Of a DNA stretch of 64,000 nucleotides, positions 8,592-19,974 are shown one piece after another. A program made the translations under genes and the position numbers. The notes below the pieces were generated by a model. It made no database searches. It had not been told where the DNA came from and saw nothing but the letters and a program-made list of their open reading frames with translations. The DNA comes from Parasphingorhabdus litoris DSM 22379 (GTDB taxonomy: Bacteria; Pseudomonadota; Alphaproteobacteria; Sphingomonadales; Sphingomonadaceae). Each line of letters starts with the position of its first letter. Within the stretch, counting starts at the first letter, position 1. Location of the stretch: NCBI RefSeq assembly GCF_020906275.1, contig NZ_CP086727.1:2542001-2606000 (forward strand). Reading direction: 5' to 3'.

Positions 8592-11500
8592 TTAGAAATT
8601 GGCACGGATACCCATTGTGACGGTGCGGCCGCCGTTAAATTGGAGGCTTTGAGGGAAGTTAAAGTCTGCACTGCCGATACCGAATTGTGAACTGGTAGTG
8701 GAGCGAATATCGGCTTCTTTGGAACCTTGCAGAAGATTGTCACCTTCTACAAACACAGTGAAAAGACCACCGAAGCGTTCAAAACTGTAAGAAAAACGAG
8801 CGTCCAATGTGCTGTACGATGGGATAACAGTGTTCAGATTGAACTCGTCAAAAGTCTGAGCAGTAGCATCCTGATGTGTAAAAATTACACGCCCCTGAAA
8901 TCCATCACGCTCATAGTCCAGCGATAGATTGTAAACCCATCGCGCTTGATCACGCAGAGCCCGATCAAGACTGAGTTGAATGATATCGCCATTGTCATCG
9001 CGAGCCGAAACCAAAGTCGGGAAGTCACCATTAGTATAGGTCGCGTTGGCTAATATTCCGAAATCACTGAGGAATCCTGGTAGAAAATTCAACCGCCGAG
9101 TAACCTCGAACTCGGCTCCCCAAATGGTTCCTCCTTCACCATTTTCTGGCCGATTGACCAAGAATTCCGTATTCGGCTGTAACTCCAGAAACTCTGGCCG
9201 CGTATCTGCTAGAGGTGCAAATCTCTCACGAAACCGCTGTTCTACGTCTCCATTTTCAGCCGATGAAGACAGCACGTTTGTGAAATTGTTGCTGATCTTC
9301 TTATAAAATAGTGACGCGCGAACCAGTCCAGGTGTATCATCGAAATAGTAAGCGATATCGAAATCAACATTGTCGGTCGTTGATGGCTTCAAATTTGGAT
9401 TGGCCTCCCGAATTGTTACGTTTGCAAAAGCCGGGCGCAAATCGACGCTAAAACTCCTCCCTCGGTTAAGGAGCCTGATATCTGGATGGACTGTAGAACG
9501 GAAGTAACCCAGTCTCGCCACGATATTGGAGTTGGGACGATATGTTGCAAGAAAGCTCGGCGTCCAAGTCTGCACAGTGCCTGCAGTGCTATCAACAAAC
9601 ACAAGACCGGCATCCACAAACGTCTCTCGTGGTTCTCTCCGGATACCCGGCAAATCCAATATCACCGTTGGTGAAGATATCTGCTGTCCGTCGCGTCTTT
9701 CGCGCTCATATCGAACGCCGGCTACCAAATCAAAGCGACCAAAGTTCACCTTCGCTTCTAGATAGCCTGCAATTTTCTCTTCAATGGTTTTGGTCGGCCG
9801 AAGGAAGCCAGCGCTATCTAATATCGGATCCACTGTCGTGAAGTCAGAAAAAGTGTAGCGCTCTTCATTGAACATAGTAGCCGGATCATCGGCCACAAAA
9901 TCAGGCAGTTGGGCGAAAATACTCTTTGAGACATCCGATGTCAAAAACGGAACAAAAAAACCGTTTGCGCCAAGTCTACCAAAATCTTCGTTGCTAAAAG
10001 TTCCGGAATCAAACACTGATAATGGCGTTTCTCGGCCAATAATCCTCGAAAATCTTTGACTGAGAACTTGTCGTGGATCGGAAAATGTACCGACAGTTTC
10101 TCGAACGTTTCTATTATATTTTGATCCTATTTCAACATAGTCAATAAAGTCAGGAGCCGGAATATATCGCGCTTTCAATTCCGCGCTATACGACGTCGTC
10201 GGGTTATCAATTGGGTTCACAGTTGCGAAACGCACATCATATCTGGACGGATCTGAAATACGCGCCAATCCTTCGGCTGTAAGTGAAGGAACCGGGATAC
10301 CATTGTCCGCAAAAAAGAAACCGCCTCCGACAACACGTGGCGTCTGTGCTGCATCATCATCAGGATTTACGAGGATCGTTGAAGGGTTGATCAAGTCGAA
10401 AATATCAGTCGAAGCGGTCTGAAGCAAAGCAATAGAACTATTATTGCCCTCTGCGCGCGATCGCGCATATCCAGCCTTGTAGAATATTTCAAAACGGCCA
10501 ACATTTGTATCGCCGCGAAAGCTTATAGTGTCTGAAGTGAGCTTTTCGTCTCGCGCTGTAAAATTCTGCCGAGGCACGAGAGCCGTCAGCGTTTGGCGCT
10601 GTCTCACTTCTCCGCCAAGTTCAGGGATCGGCATCTCCCGACGAAAGGTTCTAAAACCAATCGCTGCCAATGCATTGCTGCTTTGGACGTCCCTGACGTT
10701 ACGTTGCAAATCCAATCTCAACTTGGTGTGATCTGCAATGTCCCACGCAAAGTTTATCGAACCGACGATCGACTCTTCAGCCCGCTCTCGGCGAGTATAG
10801 GAAGAGCTCGTTATAAGCTGCTGGTTGACTTCTGGATCAAAGGGGAATTCAAAGCTTGCGGGAATGCGGGTTATGGTATTAAAACCTATTGGGAATACTG
10901 GCGGTATAATATCAACAATCGACACATCGTAGTTTGATCGATCGGTCTTGCGATACTGAATTGTCGCGGCGACACCAAAATTAGGTGTTATCTTCTTTGC
11001 GAGCGTCCCGTTGAATTGATATTCATCACCAAATCGACTTTTGAAGTTCCGCTCGCCTTCAGCGCTCAGATTTAGTGCAAAATCCCCGTAGTCGAGCCCT
11101 GATTTAGTTTCAATTTCAACCAGACCGCCCGACCCCGTTGATTCATGGCTTGGCAACAAAGATTTGTGAATAGTAACCTGCGAAATATTGTCGGCCAGAA
11201 ATCCACTCAAGTCGATGGTGCGATCAAAACTGGTGCCCTGCAACTCCAGCCCGTTAAGCTGCACATTAATCGCTTCCGAACTAAACCCTCGAACGGTGAT
11301 TCGCGACCCTTCACCCGTTTCATCATCGCGCCCAAAGGCCACGCCCGGTACGCGTCGCAAAGCCTCCGAAACAGTCTCAGCAGGAAAGCCACCCAACAGG
11401 TCAGACGAAACAACCGTCGCACTGTTGTCCGCATTTTTCTGCTTGTTCAGCGCTTGTTGGATGGAACTGCGATAACCGAAAACCACAATATCCTGATTGG

Positions 11501-12176
11501 CATCACCAATTTGCACATTGGCTTGCTGACGCGAGCCAGGGGATACTGACACTATCGCGGTCCTTGCTTGCTCGCCAAGATATTCCACACGAATGATCTG
11601 CTGTCCGCGCGGAACCGCTGGAAAATAATAATGACCGCGATCGTCGGTTATCGTTTCCAAGTTGGTTCCATCGACCCGCACCAATGCCCCTTTTAACGCA
11701 GCACCGGTGCTTCTGTTTACGACCGTTCCCGCGACAACACCTGTACTGCCGTCATCCGATGAACCATCATTTTGTGCAGCGGTAGAAATGGATGCGGCCT
11801 GCACTGCAGTCGGCGAAGCAACAGCAAATCTCGCAGCATTTCTCCGTTGAGACGTGTCGGCAATTCTAAGCGTAACAACATTCGGCTGGATTTCCCGAAA
11901 GGAAATGGAGGTTCCGCGAAGCAGCAACCGCAAAGCCTGGGTTGGGGTCAGTCGGCCATTGATCGCATTGGCCCTTTTATTTGCAATCATGCTGGGTGGA
12001 TAGACGAGGTTCTTGCCGGTTTTCAGCGCGTAATCCTTCAATGCAGAAGATAGAGACTGGTCTGGCATGTTAAACGACATGGCCTGTTCCTGCGCATGCG
12101 CCGATCCGACGATAGCAATATTGGCGGCACCGGTGAGCATAGCTGCGTGGAGCAGCCTGAACGAACGAGATGGCAT
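8592..12176 (-). CDS. TonB-dependent receptor with N-terminal STN and carboxypeptidase-regulatory-like domains
   Basis: A 1194-residue outer-membrane receptor. Order of parts: signal peptide (to A-H-A, about 28); STN signalling domain (about 33-105), which normally contacts a FecR partner; a polar linker; a carboxypeptidase-regulatory-like beta domain (about 146-225); a TonB-box-like segment D-I-V-V-F-G (229-234); plug with V-P-G-V and R-I-T-V-R-G-F motifs (from about 250); and a 22-strand-type barrel ending in aromatic Phe. The ATG at 12176 has AGGGG six bases upstream, better than a start at 12218. Sigma and FecR genes lie immediately upstream, so it is probably induced by its own ligand. 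The substrate is unknown. Confidence 0.92.
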   Translation of the reverse strand: MPSRSFRLLHAAMLTGAANIAIVGSAHAQEQAMSFNMPDQSLSSALKDYALKTGKNLVYPPSMIANKRANAINGRLTPTQALRLLLRGTSISFREIQPNVVTLRIADTSQRRNAARFAVASPTAVQAASISTAAQNDGSSDDGSTGVVAGTVVNRSTGAALKGALVRVDGTNLETITDDRGHYYFPAVPRGQQIIRVEYLGEQARTAIVSVSPGSRQQANVQIGDANQDIVVFGYRSSIQQALNKQKNADNSATVVSSDLLGGFPAETVSEALRRVPGVAFGRDDETGEGSRITVRGFSSEAINVQLNGLELQGTSFDRTIDLSGFLADNISQVTIHKSLLPSHESTGSGGLVEIETKSGLDYGDFALNLSAEGERNFKSRFGDEYQFNGTLAKKITPNFGVAATIQYRKTDRSNYDVSIVDIIPPVFPIGFNTITRIPASFEFPFDPEVNQQLITSSSYTRRERAEESIVGSINFAWDIADHTKLRLDLQRNVRDVQSSNALAAIGFRTFRREMPIPELGGEVRQRQTLTALVPRQNFTARDEKLTSDTISFRGDTNVGRFEIFYKAGYARSRAEGNNSSIALLQTASTDIFDLINPSTILVNPDDDAAQTPRVVGGGFFFADNGIPVPSLTAEGLARISDPSRYDVRFATVNPIDNPTTSYSAELKARYIPAPDFIDYVEIGSKYNRNVRETVGTFSDPRQVLSQRFSRIIGRETPLSVFDSGTFSNEDFGRLGANGFFVPFLTSDVSKSIFAQLPDFVADDPATMFNEERYTFSDFTTVDPILDSAGFLRPTKTIEEKIAGYLEAKVNFGRFDLVAGVRYERERRDGQQISSPTVILDLPGIRREPRETFVDAGLVFVDSTAGTVQTWTPSFLATYRPNSNIVARLGYFRSTVHPDIRLLNRGRSFSVDLRPAFANVTIREANPNLKPSTTDNVDFDIAYYFDDTPGLVRASLFYKKISNNFTNVLSSSAENGDVEQRFRERFAPLADTRPEFLELQPNTEFLVNRPENGEGGTIWGAEFEVTRRLNFLPGFLSDFGILANATYTNGDFPTLVSARDDNGDIIQLSLDRALRDQARWVYNLSLDYERDGFQGRVIFTHQDATAQTFDEFNLNTVIPSYSTLDARFSYSFERFGGLFTVFVEGDNLLQGSKEADIRSTTSSQFGIGSADFNFPQSLQFNGGRTVTMGIRANF

Positions 12177-12240
12177 AATGATCCCCTGTCTTATCTTTCC
12201 CTGCTGGCCGTCAGTCATGCGCTGACTAGCCTCACGAAAA

Positions 12241-12270
12241 GTAAGACGCGCGAGTGCTCAACTCCCTCAA
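12241..12270 (-). promoter_or_regulatory. Candidate ECF-sigma-dependent promoter of the TonB receptor
   Basis: On the minus strand TTGAGGGA (complement of 12263-12270) is followed 14 bp later by CGTC (complement of 12245-12248), about 65 bp before the receptor ATG. A CGTC-like -10 is common for ECF sigma factors, and the position between FecR and the receptor suits FecI-type control. It is a single copy, so the match is weak evidence. Confidence 0.3.
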
Positions 12271-12332
12271 AAAATATTTCATGCTGAATGATAAATGCGC
12301 AGAAGCGAGGTTGGCTTTGGAGGAATAAAAGC

Positions 12333-12355
12333 AGTCTTTTCAGAAACTAAAGACT
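12333..12355 (-). terminator. Weak hairpin at the end of the FecR gene
   Basis: A 7-bp stem AGTCTTT/AAAGACT with a 9-nt loop overlaps the FecR stop codon and is followed on the minus strand by GCTTTTA. It may attenuate sigma/FecR transcription before the receptor promoter. The stem is short. Confidence 0.3.
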
Positions 12356-13424
12356 ATTCTCTCCAAGTCAGAATAATATCATCCTCATCGGATTGCGCAT
12401 TGTTTGCGACAGGAAAAGAGGCCTCCAGCGCCGCAGCAAAACTGTCAACTGACCCGACCTGAAAAATACCGCTTACCCGCATGTCCGATAAAGTCGCGTC
12501 ACCAACCACCAGTTTGCGCGTGGAATAGCGATTCACTTCCTGAACAATCGCTCCAAGCGGTTCGTTATCGAAAATCAACCTGCCATCTTTCCAACTGGTC
12601 ACAGCATCCGTGTTGATCATGCTAACTTTAAAAGGTTGATCGCCCAGCGCGACCAGCTGTTCGCCAGGCCGCAATTGTTTGGTGCCAACGGCGTTTGGAT
12701 TGGCATCCTCGCGATCCTCATCGTCAACCGTCACAATCCCTTCGATAAGGGTCACACGTATTTCATCATCCGCACGTCGCACCGAAAAAGTCGTTCCGAT
12801 AGCGGTTACGAGCTTACCATCGGCTTCCACAACAAAGGGGCGACTAGCGTCTTTCGCCACCTCGAATAGGGCTTCACCGCGAAGCAAAATAACATCACGC
12901 CTCTCATTACTGAAGTTAATCTGGATCAAGCTATCCGTGTTGAGTTCGACCACCGACCCATCTGGCAAATTTACGGTCGACCTTTGGCCAATAGCCGTTT
13001 TGTAAATGGGCGATGCCTGAGGTTCCGCCTGCGCCAGTTGATCAACAGGATCGATGTTCCCAGACCCGTTCCCAAACTGGAATGGATTAAAGATGACCAC
13101 GGAGATCGCCAACACCAATAGAGACGCAGCAATCGCACCATATTTCAGCCAACCATTATTATTGGCTGCGGCCGGCATAGCCAACGCACTCTGGCGCATG
13201 GCAAGAATATCGTCATCAACCGCACTGTCCTGCATTGCTGTCCATACTTCTTCCTGCAATGCATATGCTTCGGCATGGCGTGGGGATTCCTCCAGCCAGG
13301 CTTTGAAGCGTTTTTGGTCACTTCTGCCAGCATTATCGGCCCGTAACCGAGCAAACCAATGTGCCGCCTGCTCTTCGACACTGTTACTCGTATCGAATGC
13401 GTTCTTGGATCGCGCATCTTTCAT
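12354..13424 (-). CDS. FecR-family anti-sigma/signal-transducing inner-membrane protein
   Basis: A 356-residue protein. The N-terminal cytoplasmic segment (about 15-65, with A-x-x-W-F-A-R-L and F-x-x-W-L-x-x-S-P-x-H-A-x-A) is the DUF4880 region that binds the sigma factor. One membrane helix follows (about 94-114), then the periplasmic FecR domain with the V-x-L-x-D-G-S-x-V-x-L-N-x-x-S core, and a C-terminal STN-like subdomain that would meet the receptor's signalling domain. Its ATG overlaps the sigma stop (ATGA), so the two are translationally coupled. By analogy with FecIR it holds or activates the sigma factor when the receptor is loaded. Confidence 0.92.
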   Translation of the reverse strand: MKDARSKNAFDTSNSVEEQAAHWFARLRADNAGRSDQKRFKAWLEESPRHAEAYALQEEVWTAMQDSAVDDDILAMRQSALAMPAAANNNGWLKYGAIAASLLVLAISVVIFNPFQFGNGSGNIDPVDQLAQAEPQASPIYKTAIGQRSTVNLPDGSVVELNTDSLIQINFSNERRDVILLRGEALFEVAKDASRPFVVEADGKLVTAIGTTFSVRRADDEIRVTLIEGIVTVDDEDREDANPNAVGTKQLRPGEQLVALGDQPFKVSMINTDAVTSWKDGRLIFDNEPLGAIVQEVNRYSTRKLVVGDATLSDMRVSGIFQVGSVDSFAAALEASFPVANNAQSDEDDIILTWRE

Positions 13425-13999
13425 TCTGACGACCCCAAACGCTGTGTAAGATGTTTGATGGCAACCATCATATGCTTTTCAACTGAACTCATTGACATAC
13501 CCAATTGTTGCGCAATCTCGCGATATTTAAACTCCTCAAACCTGTGCAACAGGAAAACTGTCCGTGTGCGTTCAGGCAATTCGTTTAATGCGTTTTTCAG
13601 CGCCACTAGTTTCTCTTTACCTAACAAGACGCGTTCGGGTGAGATTTCCTCAAAAGCATTTTCATTTTGATCAGATAGTTGTTTGGTAAAAGCACGCTTA
13701 GTCGCTTCACGGCGTGCCTTATCGCGCAACAGGTTTGCGGCAATCTGGAAAATGAAGGCTTCGGGACGTTCCAGATCAGTATTATCTGAGCGGGAAGTCA
13801 GACGAAAGAAAACGTCCTGAACCAGATCTTCGACCTCATTTTGATTGTAGACTCTTTTTCGAAAATATTTTTCCAAAGGAATCTGAAATTGATCAAAAAG
13901 GTCTTTGAGGTCTTTATGTGACGACCTGCCCTCAGATCCATCATCACCTGCGCGAAACCTGCCCGTTTTCCGGGGTTCAGTATGCTTTTTCGATGCCAA
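13421..13999 (-). CDS. ECF-type RNA polymerase sigma factor, FecI-like
   Basis: Sigma region 2 (D-L-F-D-Q-F through V-E-D-L-V-Q-D-V-F) and region 4 (L-P-E-R-T-R-T-V-F-L-L-H-R-F-E with the HTH Y-R-E-I-A-Q-Q-L-G) are clear, and there is no region 3, as in ECF factors. The N-terminus has no ATG. I use the TTG at 13999 (192 residues, usual FecI length) because a TTGACA-17 bp-GCTAAT promoter-like pair falls within the longer alternative, which starts at TTG 14071. It is coupled to fecR downstream and divergent from fadH. Confidence 0.88.
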   Translation of the reverse strand: MASKKHTEPRKTGRFRAGDDGSEGRSSHKDLKDLFDQFQIPLEKYFRKRVYNQNEVEDLVQDVFFRLTSRSDNTDLERPEAFIFQIAANLLRDKARREATKRAFTKQLSDQNENAFEEISPERVLLGKEKLVALKNALNELPERTRTVFLLHRFEEFKYREIAQQLGMSMSSVEKHMMVAIKHLTQRLGSSE

Positions 14000-14033
14000 T
14001 GCAGTCCCGATCGAATCCAGATATATCTGCTTA

Positions 14034-16192
<2,159 letters not shown>

Positions 16193-16229
16193 CCTGTACT
16201 CCCAGTCCTGACGACGGCTTTTACCGGTA

Positions 16230-16255
16230 TTATTGGCCAACCAGCGCGCCAATAA
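16230..16255. other. Hairpin between fadH and cysD
   Basis: TTATTGGC (16230-16237) and its exact complement (16248-16255) flank a 10-nt loop. There is no T-run on either side, so it is not a standard terminator; it may be an RNA 3'-end structure or an operator before the cys operon. Confidence 0.35.
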
Positions 16256-16389
16256 ACAAGCAATGTTTATCCATAATTAGAAAATCTTGCCAGCCTTTGC
16301 GCTCCGACTTCGCTATGTATATGTCTCTTGATTGTTGCCTTTGGCCTTATCGGCTTTTGAAAGGGACATGTAATGAAAGCAAACGCGCA

Positions 16390-17286
16390 ATGAGCCTCAC
16401 CCATCTCCAACGTCTCGAATCTGAAGCCATTCACATCATGCGTGAAGTTGCATCGGAGGCTGAGAAACCTGTCATGCTCTATTCTGTAGGCAAAGATAGC
16501 GCGGTGATGCTGCATCTGGCCAAAAAAGCCTTTTTTCCATCTCCCCCACCCTTTCCGCTTCTCCATGTAGATACCACTTGGAAATTCCAGGAAATGTACA
16601 AGCTACGAGAAAAATCAGCCAAAGACGCCGGCATGGAACTGCTCGTCCACCAAAATCCTGAAGCGAAGGACAAGGGCATCAATCCATTCGATCATGGTTC
16701 CTTGCATACTGATATGTGGAAAACCGAAGGGCTGAAACAGGCATTGGACCTCCATGGCTTTGACGCTGCCTTTGGCGGTGCACGACGAGACGAAGAAAAA
16801 AGCCGAGCGAAAGAACGGATTTTCTCCTTCCGATCGGCCAATCACCGCTGGGATCCCAAAAACCAACGACCAGAGCTTTGGAAAGTTTACAACACGCGCA
16901 AAGCCAAAGGCGAGACTATTCGTGTCTTTCCTCTGTCCAACTGGACGGAACTTGATATCTGGCAATATATCCATCTCGAGAATATCGAGATTGTTCCTCT
17001 CTATTTCTCGGCGCCGCGCCCGACTGTGGAGCGCGATGGAATGTTGCTCATGGTTGATGACGAACGCTTCCGTTTTGAAGATGGCGAAGAGCCAGTGGAG
17101 CGTTCCATCCGTTTCCGTACACTTGGCTGTTATCCGCTGACCGGCGCGGTTGAAAGTGAGGCAACCACCCTCCCCCAGATCATTCAGGAAATGTTGTTGA
17201 CCACAACATCGGAACGGCAAGGGCGCGCCATTGATCACGATCAGGCCGCATCGATGGAGAAAAAGAAACAGGAGGGGTATTTCTGA
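16390..17286 (+). CDS. cysD: Sulfate adenylyltransferase subunit 2
   Basis: A 298-residue catalytic subunit of ATP sulfurylase, which makes adenosine 5'-phosphosulfate. The PP-loop S-V-G-K-D-S-A-V is near residues 36-43, followed by the [10 protein letters not shown] and [12 protein letters not shown] motifs and the conserved N-W-T-E-L-D-I-W. The start is the ATG at 16390, aligned with the family N-terminus [10 protein letters not shown]; upstream in-frame sequence does not resemble CysD. The stop overlaps the cysNC start (TGATG), so subunits are made together. Confidence 0.95.
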   Translation: MSLTHLQRLESEAIHIMREVASEAEKPVMLYSVGKDSAVMLHLAKKAFFPSPPPFPLLHVDTTWKFQEMYKLREKSAKDAGMELLVHQNPEAKDKGINPFDHGSLHTDMWKTEGLKQALDLHGFDAAFGGARRDEEKSRAKERIFSFRSANHRWDPKNQRPELWKVYNTRKAKGETIRVFPLSNWTELDIWQYIHLENIEIVPLYFSAPRPTVERDGMLLMVDDERFRFEDGEEPVERSIRFRTLGCYPLTGAVESEATTLPQIIQEMLLTTTSERQGRAIDHDQAASMEKKKQEGYF

Positions 17287-19226
17287 TGACTCATTCCGAA
17301 AATATCAGTTCTGAAACTATTTACGAAACCGATGCCCTCATTGCCGAGGATATCGATGCTTATCTAGAAGCGCATCAGCATAAGACGATGCTGCGTTTCA
17401 TTACCTGTGGTTCAGTGGATGATGGCAAGTCCACGCTAATTGGTAGACTTCTTTACGATTCCAAGATGATCTTTGAAGATCAATTGGCGACATTGGAAGC
17501 CGACAGCAAAAAAGTTGGCACACAGGGCCAGGATATCGACTTCGCGCTTCTTGTTGACGGTCTGGCGGCGGAACGCGAACAAGGCATAACAATTGACGTT
17601 GCCTATCGTTTCTTTGCGACCGAAAAGCGCAAATTCATTGTCGCGGACACTCCGGGTCACGAACAATATACGCGCAACATGGTCACGGGCGCCTCTACAG
17701 CAGACCTGGCTGTCATCCTTATCGACGCCCGGCAGGGCATTTTAACCCAGACGCGCCGGCATAGTTATTTGGCCCATTTGATTGGCATCAAGCATCTGGT
17801 CGTCGCTGTGAACAAGATGGATTTGGTTGGATATGACCAATCCGTCTATGATCAAATCATCGCCGACTATTCCGCTTTTGCGGAGGAGATCGGAATCGAG
17901 GCATTCACACCTATTCCAATTTCTGGTCTGGCCGGAGATAATATCACCAGCAAATCAGACAATAGCTCCTGGTATGATGGCCCTACTTTGGTCGAGCATC
18001 TGGAAAATGTCGAAGTGATGGTAACAACCAACCAGACGCGGCCGCTGCGCATGGCTGTCCAGTGGGTCAATCGACCCAATCTCGATTTCCGCGGGTTCAG
18101 CGGGCAAATTGCAAGCGGGACCGTAAAACCAGGTGACCCGGTTCGTATATTGCCCTCTGGCAAAACCACGACCGTCAAACGTATCGTAACCATGGACGGC
18201 GATCTTGAAGAAGCGGTTGCAGGACAGTCAGTCACTTTGACTTTTGCAGATGAGATTGATTGCTCTCGCGGTGACGTCATTGCAGCCGTTGATGCACCAC
18301 CTCAGGTTGCTGATCAGTTTGAGGCCACCATTGTATGGATGGACGAAGCGGAACTGTTACCCGGTCGCAGCTATTGGATGAAGATCGGCACGCAGCTGGT
18401 CAGCACAACTGTTCAGCCGCCGAAATATCAGGTTAACGTCAATAATATGGAGCAGCTTGCTGCAAAGACGCTGGAGCTGAATGCCATTGGTGTAGCAGAA
18501 ATTGCAACAGATCACCCCATTATCTTTGAACCTTATGCTGATAGCCGTGATCTTGGTGGCTTCATCCTGATTGACAAGATCAGCAACGCAACTGTTGCAG
18601 CCGGAATGCTACACTTTTGTTTGCGGCGATCACAAAATGTCCATTGGCAGGATGTCGATATTGACCGGGCTGCCCATGCCTTGCAAAAACGGCAGGAACC
18701 CCGTGTCGTCTGGTTTACGGGGCTGTCGGGATCAGGCAAATCGACCATTGCCAACATGGTTGAAAAACGACTTCATGCGCTTGGAAAGCACAGCTTCCTG
18801 CTGGACGGCGATAATGTTCGGCACGGCCTGAACAAGGATTTGGGATTTACGGATGCTGATCGTGTAGAAAATATCCGCCGCATTGGCGAGGTGGCAAAGC
18901 TCATGGCCGATGCTGGCTTGATTGTTCTCACAGCCTTTATTTCTCCCTTCAGAGCGGAACGACAGCTCGTCCGGTCGATGTTGCCGGATGACGAATTTAT
19001 CGAAATATTCGTAGATACACCTTTATCGGTAGCAGAAGAACGTGATGTTAAAGGGCTTTATAAGAAGGCGCGCGCCGGAGAACTCAAAAACTTCACAGGG
19101 ATCGACAGCGACTATGAAATTCCGGAAAATGCCGAGATTAGGATCGATACCACTAAGATGAGCCCTGAAGAAGCCGCTGAAATTATCGTGGACAAAATAG
19201 TCGGTAGTTGGTCCTATACGATATGA
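17286..19226 (+). CDS. cysNC: Bifunctional sulfate adenylyltransferase GTPase subunit / APS kinase (CysNC fusion)
   Basis: A 646-residue fusion. The CysN part is an EF-Tu-like GTPase with Walker [10 protein letters not shown] (42-50), D-T-P-G-H and N-K-M-D, whose GTP hydrolysis drives APS synthesis. The CysC part starts near residue 460, with a second P-loop G-L-S-G-S-G-K-S-T (about 478-486) and D-G-D-N-V-R-H-G-L, and phosphorylates APS to PAPS. The fusion is common in proteobacteria. It overlaps cysD by one base and cysQ by four. PAPS may feed assimilation or sulfation; no PAPS reductase or sulfotransferase is in the window. Confidence 0.96.
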   Translation: MTHSENISSETIYETDALIAEDIDAYLEAHQHKTMLRFITCGSVDDGKSTLIGRLLYDSKMIFEDQLATLEADSKKVGTQGQDIDFALLVDGLAAEREQGITIDVAYRFFATEKRKFIVADTPGHEQYTRNMVTGASTADLAVILIDARQGILTQTRRHSYLAHLIGIKHLVVAVNKMDLVGYDQSVYDQIIADYSAFAEEIGIEAFTPIPISGLAGDNITSKSDNSSWYDGPTLVEHLENVEVMVTTNQTRPLRMAVQWVNRPNLDFRGFSGQIASGTVKPGDPVRILPSGKTTTVKRIVTMDGDLEEAVAGQSVTLTFADEIDCSRGDVIAAVDAPPQVADQFEATIVWMDEAELLPGRSYWMKIGTQLVSTTVQPPKYQVNVNNMEQLAAKTLELNAIGVAEIATDHPIIFEPYADSRDLGGFILIDKISNATVAAGMLHFCLRRSQNVHWQDVDIDRAAHALQKRQEPRVVWFTGLSGSGKSTIANMVEKRLHALGKHSFLLDGDNVRHGLNKDLGFTDADRVENIRRIGEVAKLMADAGLIVLTAFISPFRAERQLVRSMLPDDEFIEIFVDTPLSVAEERDVKGLYKKARAGELKNFTGIDSDYEIPENAEIRIDTTKMSPEEAAEIIVDKIVGSWSYTI

Positions 19227-19960
19227 CAGATGCTGAATTGGCTGCGAAACTGGCAGAAGACGCCGGTGCATTGCTATTGGAATTGAGAAACTCATCAGAT
19301 TTGACCGGCAAAAACCTTGGTGACGCCGGTGACCACAAGGCAAATACTATGCTGATAGCGGCTCTTCGCGAGCATCGCCCCGACGACGGTATCCTTTCTG
19401 AAGAAAGCCAAGAAACGAATGCTCGATTGAGCAAGAACCGTGTCTGGATCATTGATCCGGTGGATGGTACTCGCGAGTATAGCGAGGGTCGCAGCGACTG
19501 GGCTGTGCATGTCGCGCTGGCCATAGACGGCAAGGCTGCAATTGGAGCGGTCGCATTGCCGAGCTTAAATATGACGCTGCGCAGTGATGTGACGACTGCC
19601 TCTCCCACGCGAAGCGACAAGCTGCGTATGGTCGTGAGCCGATCGCGGCCAGCCAAAGAAGCGGTCGCTGTGGCAGAAATATTGGACGCAGAACTAATCC
19701 CAATGGGCTCTGCCGGCGCAAAGGCGATGGCAGTTGTGCGGGGAGAAGCCGATATTTATCTTCATTCTGGCGGCCAATATGAATGGGATAACTGCGCCCC
19801 AGTCGCAGTTGCTCAAGCATATGGTTTGCATTGTTCTCGCATTGATGGAGAGCCGCTCACCTACAATCAGAGCGACACATATCTACCCGATCTATTAATC
19901 TGCCACAAAGAAGATGCCAGTCACATTTTGGATTTGGTCAACGGCATTAACGACCAATAA
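19223..19960 (+). CDS. cysQ: 3'(2'),5'-bisphosphate nucleotidase, CysQ type
   Basis: A 245-residue member of the inositol monophosphatase superfamily, which converts PAP (or PAPS) to AMP and protects sulfate assimilation from PAP build-up. Metal-binding motifs are present: E60-E61 in the S-E-E-S loop, W-I-I-D-P-V-D-G-T (75-83), and the late [10 protein letters not shown] use the ATG at 19223, which overlaps the cysNC stop as ATGA; a TTG 15 bp upstream is less likely. It is the last gene of the cysD-cysNC-cysQ operon and convergent with the next gene. Confidence 0.93.
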   Translation: MTDAELAAKLAEDAGALLLELRNSSDLTGKNLGDAGDHKANTMLIAALREHRPDDGILSEESQETNARLSKNRVWIIDPVDGTREYSEGRSDWAVHVALAIDGKAAIGAVALPSLNMTLRSDVTTASPTRSDKLRMVVSRSRPAKEAVAVAEILDAELIPMGSAGAKAMAVVRGEADIYLHSGGQYEWDNCAPVAVAQAYGLHCSRIDGEPLTYNQSDTYLPDLLICHKEDASHILDLVNGINDQ

Positions 19961-19974
19961 AAATTGTCTCGGCA

